DNA of 64,000 nt from Rurimicrobium sp040387755 (GTDB lineage Bacteria > Bacteroidota > Bacteroidia > Chitinophagales > Chitinophagaceae). The translations under genes and the position numbers were made by a program. Shown piece by piece: positions 52,263 through 60,158 of this stretch. The stretch is taken from NCBI GenBank assembly GCA_040387755.1, contig JAZKDB010000002.1, forward strand, positions 1,951,614 to 2,015,613, given 5' to 3'. The notes under the pieces are model-generated. The model saw only the letters and a list, made by a program, of their open reading frames with translations, was not told the DNA's origin and did not search any database. Positions within the stretch are counted from its first letter, which is position 1. Each line of letters opens with the position of its first letter.

Positions 52263-52979
52263 ATGGACACAAAAAAAGGGTCGTTTGAAGAATGTTATCG
52301 CAACATTAAAACAGTAAGACAAAAGAAACGACTCGTCAAAAAAGATTTTGACAAACAATTGATAAGCCTCCATAAAAAACGAATAGAACTGCAGAAGATT
52401 AAAAAGAATTTACCATTGGTGAAGCTTGAAAATCCTTATCAGAAAGGATGGGTGCGCACATTTGAACTACGACCTGATATTGCTGAAAGCAAAAATGCCG
52501 ATTTCTATCGGGCACTGTTGAGTAAAATTAATTCAAGGCAATATTCAAATGTAAAACACTTCAAAACCAAACGCAGAAAACATCGAAAAAAGATATGGAT
52601 TGATAAACCACAAATGCTGCAGGAATTTGACATGTGGCAATGGTCACGCAATGCAGAAAAATTTTCTGAAAAGGAGAAGCTTTTGTTTTATCCTAAAGAG
52701 TACTGGTGCTCAATGTCCAAGACGATTACAGTAAAGTATGTGTTTATAGAAGCCTGGAGGTTTATGCTGAAAGTAAGGCCCAATATTATTACACATCAGA
52801 GAATGATTGACGAAGTATTAGAACAGGAAATAAGTTGTATTGATAAGCATATCGATGCGCATTTTCTGGAAGGCAGAATAAACAAGCTGGTCTATGGCAA
52901 TAGTTATCAATGGAGGCGAAAGCCGGATGAAAATCCAAAACACAAAATAAATTATTTAAACGAACTGCTGAATCAATAG
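52263..52979 (+). CDS. Basic protein of unknown function, first gene of the RtcB-PrfH operon
   Basis: A 238-aa lysine/arginine-rich protein. Residues 20-55 form a charged helix, possibly coiled coil (RQKKRLVKKDFDKQLISLHKKR...). The middle reads GWVRTFELRPDIAESKNADFYRALL and FKTKRRKHRKKIWI, then MLQEFDMWQWSRNAEKFSEKEKLLFYPKEYW with aromatic residues. The C-terminus is acidic-basic mixed (EISCIDKHIDAHFLEGR...). I recognise no family, but its basic nature and the two downstream genes suggest it binds RNA or ribosomes. It ends 22 bp before rtcB, so the three genes are likely one transcript. Confidence 0.65.
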   Translation: MDTKKGSFEECYRNIKTVRQKKRLVKKDFDKQLISLHKKRIELQKIKKNLPLVKLENPYQKGWVRTFELRPDIAESKNADFYRALLSKINSRQYSNVKHFKTKRRKHRKKIWIDKPQMLQEFDMWQWSRNAEKFSEKEKLLFYPKEYWCSMSKTITVKYVFIEAWRFMLKVRPNIITHQRMIDEVLEQEISCIDKHIDAHFLEGRINKLVYGNSYQWRRKPDENPKHKINYLNELLNQ

Positions 52980-53001
52980 CAGATAAAAAACAATCATCCC
53001 A

Positions 53002-54402
53002 ATGGGAAAATTTAAAACTAAAGAATTAGATAAGCTGGGTTTTACGAATGACAAACTCAGAAGTCTGGTCATCAATATTATTCCGAAACATTTCAAACAT
53101 CATAGTAATGAACAAATAATTCAATTGTTGTCAGACATTAAAAGCAATCCGGAGGCTTTCGGGCAAGACGAATATCTTGGAAAAATTGCAGCGTGTTTTA
53201 TGGATAGGACTGAAAACAAAAACTATAAAGCCTATGATCTTGTAAATGAAAGAACATCATTAAAGGTTTTTGGTTCTAAGCATATTGACAAGTCTGCGAT
53301 AAAACAAATGGAAACCGCAATGTCATTGCCTGTTGTAGCGCAAGGTGCATTGATGCCAGATGCTCACACCGGATTTGGATTGCCAATTGGCGGGGTGCTG
53401 GCAACTAAAAATGCAGTAATACCTTATGCTATAGGTGTGGATATTGGATGCAGAATGTCATTGTCCATTCTTGATGAAGGAGAACACTTTTTCAAAAGTA
53501 ATTCCTACGAAATGAAAACAGCCCTCCGGAAATTTACTCATTTTGGAATGGAAGGAAACCTTGAATTCAAACAAGAGCATCCGGTTTTGGATAGCGTGGA
53601 TTTTCAGGCTACAGAATTATTGAAATGCCTGCAAACAAAGGCATCCAGGCAATTGGGCAGCTCCGGAGGCGGAAATCACTTTGTGGAGTTTGGAATCATT
53701 GAGTTGCACGAAGGTAACAGCCTGCATCTTCCTGCTAAAAAATATATGGCACTGCTTTCTCATTCCGGCAGCCGAGGATTGGGAGCCAACATTGCACAGT
53801 ATTACACACGCATTGCGATGAATAATTGTAAACTTCCGAGAGAGGCTCAACAGCTGGCCTGGCTGGATATGGATAGTGAAGCTGGACAGGAATATTGGCT
53901 GAGCATGAATCTGGCCGGAGCTTATGCAAAGGCATGTCATGAACAAATCCATCAGAATGTGTTGAAAGCAATAGGCCTGCAGGTAATGGCTCGTGTTGAG
54001 AACCATCACAACTTTGCCTGGAAGGATGTTTTGGAAGATGGCACTGAAGTAATTGTTCATCGAAAAGGAGCAACGCCCGCACACCAGGGCGAGTTGGGCA
54101 TCATACCCGGAAGCATGACTACTGCAGCTTATTTAGTGGAAGGTACTGGTGCTGCCAATTCCTTGTATTCTGCATCGCACGGAGCGGGAAGGGCGATGAG
54201 CAGACAGAGAGCAAAAGAAAACATGACGGCCTCAGCATTGAAAAAAATGTTGTCTGATGCTGGCGTATGCCTTATTGGCGGCAGCGTTGAAGAAAATCCT
54301 CTTGCTTACAAGGATATTGATGAAGTAATGATGGCACAAAAGGAATTGGTGACCATTCAAGGTAAATTTTTACCAAAAATTGTACGAATGAATAAAGATT
54401 AA
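53002..54402 (+). CDS. RtcB-type RNA ligase (RtcB2 group, PrfH-associated)
   Basis: A 466-aa protein of the RtcB family, GTP- and Mn2+-dependent ligases that join 2',3'-cyclic phosphate (or 3'-phosphate) and 5'-OH RNA ends. Metal-binding residues are in VDIGCRMS (Asp, Cys) and SGGGNHFVEFG. HSGSRG and HNFAWK supply more ligands. IVHRKGATPAHQGELGIIPGSMTTAAYLV and SASHGAGRAMSR close it; the His of HGAGR is the residue that becomes guanylylated in characterised RtcBs. RtcB copies paired with PrfH are thought to repair ribosomal RNA cut by ribotoxins. The PrfH gene follows 5 bp later, matching that arrangement. Confidence 0.92.
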   Translation: MGKFKTKELDKLGFTNDKLRSLVINIIPKHFKHHSNEQIIQLLSDIKSNPEAFGQDEYLGKIAACFMDRTENKNYKAYDLVNERTSLKVFGSKHIDKSAIKQMETAMSLPVVAQGALMPDAHTGFGLPIGGVLATKNAVIPYAIGVDIGCRMSLSILDEGEHFFKSNSYEMKTALRKFTHFGMEGNLEFKQEHPVLDSVDFQATELLKCLQTKASRQLGSSGGGNHFVEFGIIELHEGNSLHLPAKKYMALLSHSGSRGLGANIAQYYTRIAMNNCKLPREAQQLAWLDMDSEAGQEYWLSMNLAGAYAKACHEQIHQNVLKAIGLQVMARVENHHNFAWKDVLEDGTEVIVHRKGATPAHQGELGIIPGSMTTAAYLVEGTGAANSLYSASHGAGRAMSRQRAKENMTASALKKMLSDAGVCLIGGSVEENPLAYKDIDEVMMAQKELVTIQGKFLPKIVRMNKD

Positions 54403-54407
54403 AGAAA

Positions 54408-55025
54408 ATGGAAAAGAGAATTTTACAAATAAGTGCCGGTCGCGGACCCGAAGAATGTTGTCGGGCAGTTTATAAAACCCTCCAGATTTTAAGAAAGGAG
54501 GCAATTGCCAAAGACATGGTGTTTTGTCTTCTGGAAGAAAATCTGAGTGCCCAAGAGAATAGTTTTTTCTCTGTAACAATAAGTGTTGAAGGACAGCTTG
54601 CAGAAACGTTTGCAAGTTCATGGACGGGGACAATATTATGGATATCAAAAAGTCCGTTCAGGCCAATACACAAAAGGAAAAACTGGTTTATCGGGATTAG
54701 TGCATTCAACGAAAGTGAGCAAAAGGAATGGCACGACGAAGATGTTCGTTATGAAACCACCAGATCTTCGGGGCCCGGAGGTCAGAATGTAAACAAAGTG
54801 GAAACAGCTGTACGGGGAACACATATCCCTACAGGGATTCAGGTACTGGCGATGGACAGTCGATCTCAACTGGAAAACAAAAAACGCTGTCTCGAACGAC
54901 TGAAAGCAAAAGTGTATTTTGAACAAACAGAACGCATGAAGTTGCAACAACAGTCTCTTTGGCAAAACCACAACGAACTGGAAAGAGGCAATCCAATCAG
55001 AATTTTTAAATCAACATTGCATTAG
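54408..55025 (+). CDS. prfH: Peptide chain release factor H homologue (PrfH)
   Basis: A 205-aa protein. It has the GGQ motif in RSSGPGGQNVNKVETAVRGTHIPTGI near residue 121, which acts in the ribosomal peptidyl-transferase centre. The N-terminus MEKRILQISAGRGPEECCRAVYK matches PrfH. The codon-recognition domain of RF1/RF2 (PxT or SPF motifs) is absent, as in other PrfH proteins. The C-terminal basic helix (ERLKAKVYFEQTERMKLQQQ) should enter the ribosome. PrfH is believed to release peptides from ribosomes whose 16S decoding region has been cut. It starts 5 bp after rtcB, so production is coupled. Confidence 0.92.
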   Translation: MEKRILQISAGRGPEECCRAVYKTLQILRKEAIAKDMVFCLLEENLSAQENSFFSVTISVEGQLAETFASSWTGTILWISKSPFRPIHKRKNWFIGISAFNESEQKEWHDEDVRYETTRSSGPGGQNVNKVETAVRGTHIPTGIQVLAMDSRSQLENKKRCLERLKAKVYFEQTERMKLQQQSLWQNHNELERGNPIRIFKSTLH

Positions 55026-55067
55026 TAAGTGATGAAAGTTGAACGAAGATTTTACAATCTTCAAATT

Positions 55068-55121
55068 AATTAATCATGAAAAAATGCCACCTTTTAGAGT
55101 GGCATTTTTTCATGATTAATT
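55068..55121. terminator. Perfect 23-bp bidirectional terminator
   Basis: Arms at 55068-55090 and 55099-55121 are perfectly complementary (core AAAAAATGCCAC and GTGGCATTTTTT) around an 8-nt loop. There are T-runs in both directions, between prfH and the convergent gene. Confidence 0.92.
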
Positions 55122-55128
55122 GTATTAT

Positions 55129-55983
55129 TTATTCTTCATCCCAATCCCAGGAGAAATCGGTAAAAATAAAAGAAAGGAAAAAGCTTGGCTTTGCAGTTAT
55201 GGTCATTGTTGTTTCTTCATCGCTAACCGATATGCCAGTATATTCTGAACTGATTGAAAGTGGCACTTTGCCCAAATGCGCAGTACCTCTTATTTTCCAA
55301 CAAAAACTAGTGTAAAAAGCCATTTCGATCGTAGCATAAGGTCGTATATTAATAGTAGGGAAGCCGCCGTTAGGTCCAAGGTCGAAATTAGTATTGAATA
55401 AAGCACCACCACCGAATGAAAATCCACTTTTTACATTGCTGCGAAGCACTGCATCTGTACCCGTTTTGTATGCCAAACCCAAAGGTACATTACCTTGCAA
55501 AATATTATGCTCAGGTGTGAACGTGTAGCCCCTACTGAGCCTTGTTTCTTCAAACTTAAACTTTATATAAAGCATATCTACACCAACAGTGAATGCAATC
55601 AACGAATTCTCGCTCGTCTTGCCCAAAGAAAAATAACGTTCATTGCTTAATCCGTAAGCCATGCCCTTAATTTTAAACTCCTTTTCTCCAGAATAATAAT
55701 TCTTAATACCGTTTGCTCCAGTACCATCAGAAAAGATATAATCTAATTTATAGGTTGCATTTATCAGTCCAAAAACAAGCCCTTCCTGCACTCTATAAAA
55801 GTTATCTACATTGTCACCATTTTCTTTTTTACGATTGTAGGTTTGGATATAGTTGTAATAGTTATAATGGTTGTTGCCATTAATCGCACGATAACCACCA
55901 AAGCCATGTCCATATTGGGCGTAAGTAGGGAGGCAATAAGTAATAGCAAGTAGAAGTAAAGGAATAACTTTTTTGAGGTTCAT
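55129..55983 (-). CDS. Secreted, probably outer-membrane beta-barrel protein
   Basis: About 284 aa from ATG 55983, chosen because it opens with a signal peptide (MNLKKVIPLLLLAITYCLPTYAQ). The frame reaches 56019 but its first 12 residues are not signal-like. The mature part is beta-strand-rich with alternating hydrophobic and aromatic residues (FVGVDMLYIKFKFEETRLSRGYTF, FSFGGGALFNTNFDL, ATIEMAFYTSFCWKIRG), typical of an outer-membrane barrel. The C-terminus ends FIFTDFSWDWDEE. I see no family match. Its 3' end lies in the bidirectional terminator with prfH. Confidence 0.7.
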   Translation of the reverse strand: MNLKKVIPLLLLAITYCLPTYAQYGHGFGGYRAINGNNHYNYYNYIQTYNRKKENGDNVDNFYRVQEGLVFGLINATYKLDYIFSDGTGANGIKNYYSGEKEFKIKGMAYGLSNERYFSLGKTSENSLIAFTVGVDMLYIKFKFEETRLSRGYTFTPEHNILQGNVPLGLAYKTGTDAVLRSNVKSGFSFGGGALFNTNFDLGPNGGFPTINIRPYATIEMAFYTSFCWKIRGTAHLGKVPLSISSEYTGISVSDEETTMTITAKPSFFLSFIFTDFSWDWDEE

Positions 55984-56047
55984 TGTGTGTGGCATCTTAA
56001 AAATTGCACAATAATACACCTCCTTTTTGATAATTTATAGGTCCTCA

Positions 56048-57229
56048 TCATGTTCTCTTTTTATCCACCCTTTTGCTGCCTGCATATAATTCATATTCAA
56101 ACAAGCGACAGTCAATTGTACTGGTGAAGAATTCGATTCGGCGCTTGGGTTTCAAACCAATTTTTTTGGCAAGGTCCAGATTACCTGTAAATACATAGCC
56201 AAAATAACCACCACATTTTTGCTTCATAAATGTACCAATACGGCCATAAGTGCCTTCCAGTTCTGTTACGTCTCCCAGACGTTCGCCATACTCGGGGTTG
56301 ATAAAAAACACTCCTGGTTTGCCTTCAGGTACAACTGTTTCGGCAAAATCACACTCGGCAAAATCAATTAAACGTTCTACACCGGCTGCGCGGGCATTTT
56401 GTTGGGCATTGGCTATTGCCTGACTGCTGTAATCTGTAGCTATAATGCGTGCTTCTTGCGCCAATGGTTTTATTTGCTGGCGCAAATGAGCCATTTCTTT
56501 ATGGTATACTTTGGCATCATAATCACTGAGGTGCATAAATGCATAATTGCTGCGGAAGATGCCCGGTCTTGTGTTTGTAGCATATAAAGCAGCTTCAATG
56601 GCGAGTGTTCCGGAGCCACACATAGGGTTTACAAATGGTGATGCTCCATCCCAACGCGAAGCCATAATAGTGGCTGCGGCAAGGGCTTCCAGCATAGGTG
56701 CTCGGCCGGGTATTTTACGATAACCATGTCTGGCAAGAGATTCGCCTGAGGTGTCCACAAAAACCTCAGCTTCCTCATTTTTCCAATACAGATGAATCAC
56801 AGCCCCCGTTGGTTCTGCTCCTGTATTGGGGCGTATGCCAGTAGCTTCGCGCATTCGGTCTACAATAGCATCCTTAACCCTGAGGCTGGCAAACATGCTG
56901 TTATTTATTGTGTCGTTCTGCACATTGCTTGTAACCGAAAAATAACCATCCTCCGGAATGATTTCTTCCCATGGGCAATCGCTCAGATTACTATAGACAT
57001 CATCAGCATTATGGGCTTCGAAAGAAAGCAAACTATACAATACCTGACTGGCACAACGTAGGTTAAGATTCAGGCGGATGCAATCATTGAGCGTGCCTTC
57101 CAGCTTTAGTCCTGTCACAAAAGTCTCTTTGACTTCAAATCCAAGAGCTTTGACTTCACTTTCAAGATAAGGAGCAAGCCTGTTGTGACAAGTAATGGTA
57201 ATAGGCGCGATGGTAGTAAATAATGACAT
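56048..57229 (-). CDS. THUMP domain class I SAM-dependent RNA methyltransferase
   Basis: A 393-aa protein resembling the RlmL N-terminal part (UPF0020 family). The first 100 residues form the THUMP RNA-binding domain (APYLESEVKALGFEVKETFV, then LNLRCASQVLYSLLSF). The Rossmann domain follows with VNPMCGSGTLAIEAALYATN near residue 205 and IIATDYSSQAIANAQQNARAAG for SAM binding. The catalytic NPxYGER-like motif is FFINPEYGERLG near residue 305, with Glu where Pro is usual (NPPYGER). The enzyme should methylate a guanosine in 23S rRNA or a tRNA. The start is the ATG at 57229. Confidence 0.88.
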   Translation of the reverse strand: MSLFTTIAPITITCHNRLAPYLESEVKALGFEVKETFVTGLKLEGTLNDCIRLNLNLRCASQVLYSLLSFEAHNADDVYSNLSDCPWEEIIPEDGYFSVTSNVQNDTINNSMFASLRVKDAIVDRMREATGIRPNTGAEPTGAVIHLYWKNEEAEVFVDTSGESLARHGYRKIPGRAPMLEALAAATIMASRWDGASPFVNPMCGSGTLAIEAALYATNTRPGIFRSNYAFMHLSDYDAKVYHKEMAHLRQQIKPLAQEARIIATDYSSQAIANAQQNARAAGVERLIDFAECDFAETVVPEGKPGVFFINPEYGERLGDVTELEGTYGRIGTFMKQKCGGYFGYVFTGNLDLAKKIGLKPKRRIEFFTSTIDCRLFEYELYAGSKRVDKKRT

Positions 57230-57340
57230 GGCGCAAAGGTAATTGCTAAAAAGAGTAAATGATTGGATAGATTTAATATCCTGAAAACGGAAGTTGTTTT
57301 ACTTTTATAGATTCAGGTATACCTTATGTAACAAAGTATA

Positions 57341-57916
57341 ATGATGACAGAGCTCGAACAGTATATTCAATCTTATTTTGGTGTTTTGCAAGCTGAAGAT
57401 GTAGCCCGAATCACCGATTTATTCAAGTCGGCTACTTTGAAAAAGGGCGAGTATTATTTAAAATCCGGCAGACCCTGCCTTCAATTGAGTTTTATTCAAT
57501 CTGGCCTGCTTCGCATTTACGCCCATACCGAAGAAAAGGAAGTGACCCAATGGATATCAACTAAAGGGTATTTTGTTACCGACCTATCCAGTCTTGTATT
57601 CGAAACACCTTCCAGGTGGACCATTCAGGCCTTGAGCGATGTGGAATTGTATACCATTTCCCGGGAGGATTATATCCGATTAGGTAAGATACTCCCTCAA
57701 TGGCATCAGCTGGAGAAGCTTTTTCTGGCCAAGTGCTTCACTATACTAGAAGATAGAATTTTCGCTCATTTGTCTATGACTGCCGAAGAACGCTACCATT
57801 CCTTCTTTCTTCAAAACAGCGAATTGTTTAATCAGGTACCCCTGCAGTATATAGCCTCTATGCTGGGTATGACCCCCGAAACTTTTAGCCGTATCCGTAA
57901 GAAAAACATTTCTTGA
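57341..57916 (+). CDS. Crp/Fnr family transcriptional regulator
   Basis: A 191-aa regulator. Residues 1-120 form the cyclic-nucleotide-binding beta-roll (KKGEYYLKSGRPCLQLSFIQSGLLRIYAHTEEKEVTQWI), without the obvious Arg/Ser set of true cAMP receptors. The C-terminal helix-turn-helix is LFNQVPLQYIASMLGMTPETFSRIRKK. Such proteins control neighbouring or distant genes. Its end overlaps the downstream SRPBCC frame start only if the long frame is used, so the next gene probably starts at 57982. Confidence 0.88.
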   Translation: MMTELEQYIQSYFGVLQAEDVARITDLFKSATLKKGEYYLKSGRPCLQLSFIQSGLLRIYAHTEEKEVTQWISTKGYFVTDLSSLVFETPSRWTIQALSDVELYTISREDYIRLGKILPQWHQLEKLFLAKCFTILEDRIFAHLSMTAEERYHSFFLQNSELFNQVPLQYIASMLGMTPETFSRIRKKNIS

Positions 57917-57981
57917 TATTTGTCAAGAGGCCCTTGGAAAAGAGAGGAGACCTTTGTGTTGTCAAAAACAATCAGACACAA

Positions 57982-58470
57982 ATGAAGTATTTGAACACAA
58001 TTTTATTCCTCACTGTTATCAACCAAACAACAATGGCTAAGCAAATCAGCACCGAAATCCTTATTGAGGCAAGTCCGGAAAAAGTATGGGCAATCCTGAC
58101 CAATTTTAAAGATTACCCCAGATGGAATCCGTTTATAAAATCGATTAATGGAACTCCCGTTGTAGGTCAAAAAATCACCGCACGCATTGAACCTCCCGGT
58201 GCCAGCGGTATGACCTTTGAGCCAAGGGTAATGGCTTTTGAGCCTAACAAAGAATTTCGTTGGCAAGGACATTTATTAATACCAGGATTATTTGACGGAA
58301 TGCACAGATTCTTGCTGCAGGATAATTCGAATGGTACTTGTACCCTCATTCAAAGCGAAAGTTTCAAGGGAATTCTTGTTCCTTTGTTTAAGAGAATGAT
58401 TGAGAACAATACCATACAAGGATTTCAGCTCATGAATCTGAAGTTGAAAGAGTTGGCAGAGGGTAATTAA
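57982..58470 (+). CDS. SRPBCC (START-like) protein
   Basis: About 162 aa from ATG 57982; ATG 58033 (MAKQISTEILIEASPEKVWAI) is another good start, and the first 17 residues could then be leader. The fold is START-like: STEILIEASPEKVWAILTNFKDYPRWNPFI, then RIEPPGASGMTFEPRVMAFEPNKEFRWQG, and a C-terminal helix (FKRMIENNTIQGFQLMNLKLKELAEG). A hydrophobic ligand cavity is expected; the ligand is unknown. It lies just after the Crp-family gene and converges on crcB, overlapping by 4 bp. Confidence 0.82.
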   Translation: MKYLNTILFLTVINQTTMAKQISTEILIEASPEKVWAILTNFKDYPRWNPFIKSINGTPVVGQKITARIEPPGASGMTFEPRVMAFEPNKEFRWQGHLLIPGLFDGMHRFLLQDNSNGTCTLIQSESFKGILVPLFKRMIENNTIQGFQLMNLKLKELAEGN

Positions 58471-58841
58471 AAAGAAGCACTCATTTTGTACCCAAGCCAG
58501 ACTGCCGATATACCCAATAATACACTCAACAAGCTATAGAGTATTGCCGTAAACCAATTGCCGGATAAAATCAGGTTTAAATTTTCGGAAGAGAAAGCCG
58601 AAAAGGTAGTAAAGCCACCACAGAATCCTGTTATCAGTAACAATCTGGTACTATCGCCGAGGAGATTCTTATCAAAAAAGCCTAAAAACAATCCTATGAG
58701 TAAGGAGCCAATAATATTAATCAGAAAAGTACCTATTGGGAAAGCTGTACCCATCCATTTCATTGCTGCAAGAGACAGTAAATAACGACAAATGCTTCCC
58801 AACCCTCCTCCGATTCCGATATATATAATGTTTTTGAGCAT
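58467..58841 (-). CDS. crcB: Fluoride efflux transporter CrcB (Fluc)
   Basis: About 124 aa from ATG 58841; the frame extends to 58919 with 26 non-membrane residues, which I discount because the promoter box lies inside them. Four helices are visible: MLKNIIYIGIGGGLGSICRYLL (with the GGxxG and R motif), FPIGTFLINIIGSLLIGLFLGF (conserved GTFLINIIGS), LLLITGFCGGFTTFSAFSSE (GGFTTFSAFS is a family signature) and FTAILYSLLSVLLGISAVWLG. CrcB is a dimeric fluoride channel. There is no fluoride riboswitch in its short leader. Confidence 0.93.
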   Translation of the reverse strand: MLKNIIYIGIGGGLGSICRYLLSLAAMKWMGTAFPIGTFLINIIGSLLIGLFLGFFDKNLLGDSTRLLLITGFCGGFTTFSAFSSENLNLILSGNWFTAILYSLLSVLLGISAVWLGYKMSASF

Positions 58842-58867
58842 GCTTTTTGTTGGACAGTTGATGAGTA

Positions 58868-58875
58868 CAAAGATA
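58868..58875 (-). promoter_or_regulatory. Bacteroidota -7 box (TATCTTTG) for crcB
   Basis: TATCTTTG on the minus strand, 26 bp upstream of the crcB ATG, supports the start at 58841. Confidence 0.65.
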
Positions 58876-58943
58876 AAGGTACAAGTATCATCATTTCTAA
58901 TATTTAGATTCAAAATCATAAATCATATATCCAAAATCAACTT

Positions 58944-58951
58944 TACCTTTG
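58944..58951 (+). promoter_or_regulatory. Bacteroidota -7 box (TACCTTTG) for the aminotransferase gene
   Basis: TACCTTTG ends 4 bp before the ATG at 58956. The transcript would start at or next to the start codon, so the mRNA is probably leaderless. Confidence 0.65.
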
Positions 58952-58955
58952 CGCC

Positions 58956-60149
58956 ATGCCAAAAATAGCCTTACGTGGCGAGCAGATGCCGCCTTCTCCA
59001 ATTCGTAAATTGGTACCCTTTGCCGAAGCAGCAAAAAAGCGTGGTACTAAAGTGTATCACCTCAACATCGGTCAGCCGGATATTGAAACCCCTAAAGCCG
59101 TAATGGATGCTGTGCGCCACACCGATATGAAAGTGCTGGAATACAGTCATAGCGCAGGTTTTGAAAGCTACCGCAAAAAACTGGTGGAATACTACAAGCG
59201 CAATAATATTGAAGTGAATCACAACCAAATCATCGTAACAACCGGTGGTTCGGAAGCCATACTTTTTGGTGTGATGAGCTGTATGGACCCGGATGATGAG
59301 ATTATTATCCCCGAGCCTTTTTACGCCAACTATAATGGTTTTGCCATCAGTGCAGGTGTTAAGGTGGTGCCGATTCCTTCGAGCATCGAAACTGGATTTG
59401 CTTTACCTCCTATCGAAGCTTTTGAGCAGGCCATCACGCCACGCACTAAAGCAATTATGATTTGTAACCCGAATAACCCAACCGGTTATTTGTACAGCAT
59501 GGAAGAGCTGGAAATCCTGCGTGATATCTGCCTGAAGCACGATTTGTTCCTGTTCTCCGACGAAGCCTACCGCGAATTTTGCTACGATGGACGCAAGCAT
59601 ATTTCTGCACTCAGCATTCCCGGACTGGAAAATCACGCCATCCTGATGGATACCATCAGTAAGCGCTACAGTGCTTGTGGTGGCCGTATTGGTGCGTTCA
59701 TTACCCGCAATCAGCAGGTATTGGATGCAGCAATGAAATTTGCACAGGCACGTTTGAGTCCGCCATCTTTTGCCCAGATCCTTGGCGAAGCTGCAGTGGA
59801 TTTACCCTTGAATTATTTTGACGAAGTGCATGCCGAATACAACAGTCGTCGAGATTTGCTGGTAAAACGTCTCAATGCTATGGAAGGTGTTTTTTGTCCT
59901 AACCCTGGTGGTGCTTTTTATGCCATGGCAAAATTACCTGTGGCCGATACAGAAGTGTTCTGTCAATGGTTGCTCGAAGAATTTTCGCACGATGGCGCAA
60001 CGGTCATGATGGCTCCTGCAGCGGGTTTCTATGCTACCAAAGGACAAGGTAAGGATGAAGTCCGCCTGGCTTATGTGCTCAACCTGGACGACATCAACCA
60101 CGCTATGGATTGCCTTGAAGCAGCTTTAAAAGTTTATCCGAACAAATAA
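58956..60149 (+). CDS. PLP-dependent aminotransferase, fold type I (AspC-like)
   Basis: A 397-aa aminotransferase. LNIGQPDIETPKAVMDAV and YSHSAGFESYRKKLVEYY open the family. The conserved ICNPNNPTGYLYSMEEL is near residue 170, and the SDEAYREF segment binds the cofactor's pyridine. The Schiff-base lysine is in MDTISKRYSACGGRIGAF near residue 235. RLSPPSFAQILG and GAFYAMAKL follow. It should act on aspartate, tyrosine or a related amino acid, but substrate cannot be read from sequence. ATG 58956 is retained because homologues start with a MPxIxxRGxxMP sequence. Confidence 0.92.
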   Translation: MPKIALRGEQMPPSPIRKLVPFAEAAKKRGTKVYHLNIGQPDIETPKAVMDAVRHTDMKVLEYSHSAGFESYRKKLVEYYKRNNIEVNHNQIIVTTGGSEAILFGVMSCMDPDDEIIIPEPFYANYNGFAISAGVKVVPIPSSIETGFALPPIEAFEQAITPRTKAIMICNPNNPTGYLYSMEELEILRDICLKHDLFLFSDEAYREFCYDGRKHISALSIPGLENHAILMDTISKRYSACGGRIGAFITRNQQVLDAAMKFAQARLSPPSFAQILGEAAVDLPLNYFDEVHAEYNSRRDLLVKRLNAMEGVFCPNPGGAFYAMAKLPVADTEVFCQWLLEEFSHDGATVMMAPAAGFYATKGQGKDEVRLAYVLNLDDINHAMDCLEAALKVYPNK

Positions 60150-60158
60150 CATACACAC

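Noticed and set aside
58842..58955. A fluoride riboswitch before crcB
   Set aside because: The predicted leader is about 20 nt, too short for the motif, and no match to its core was seen.
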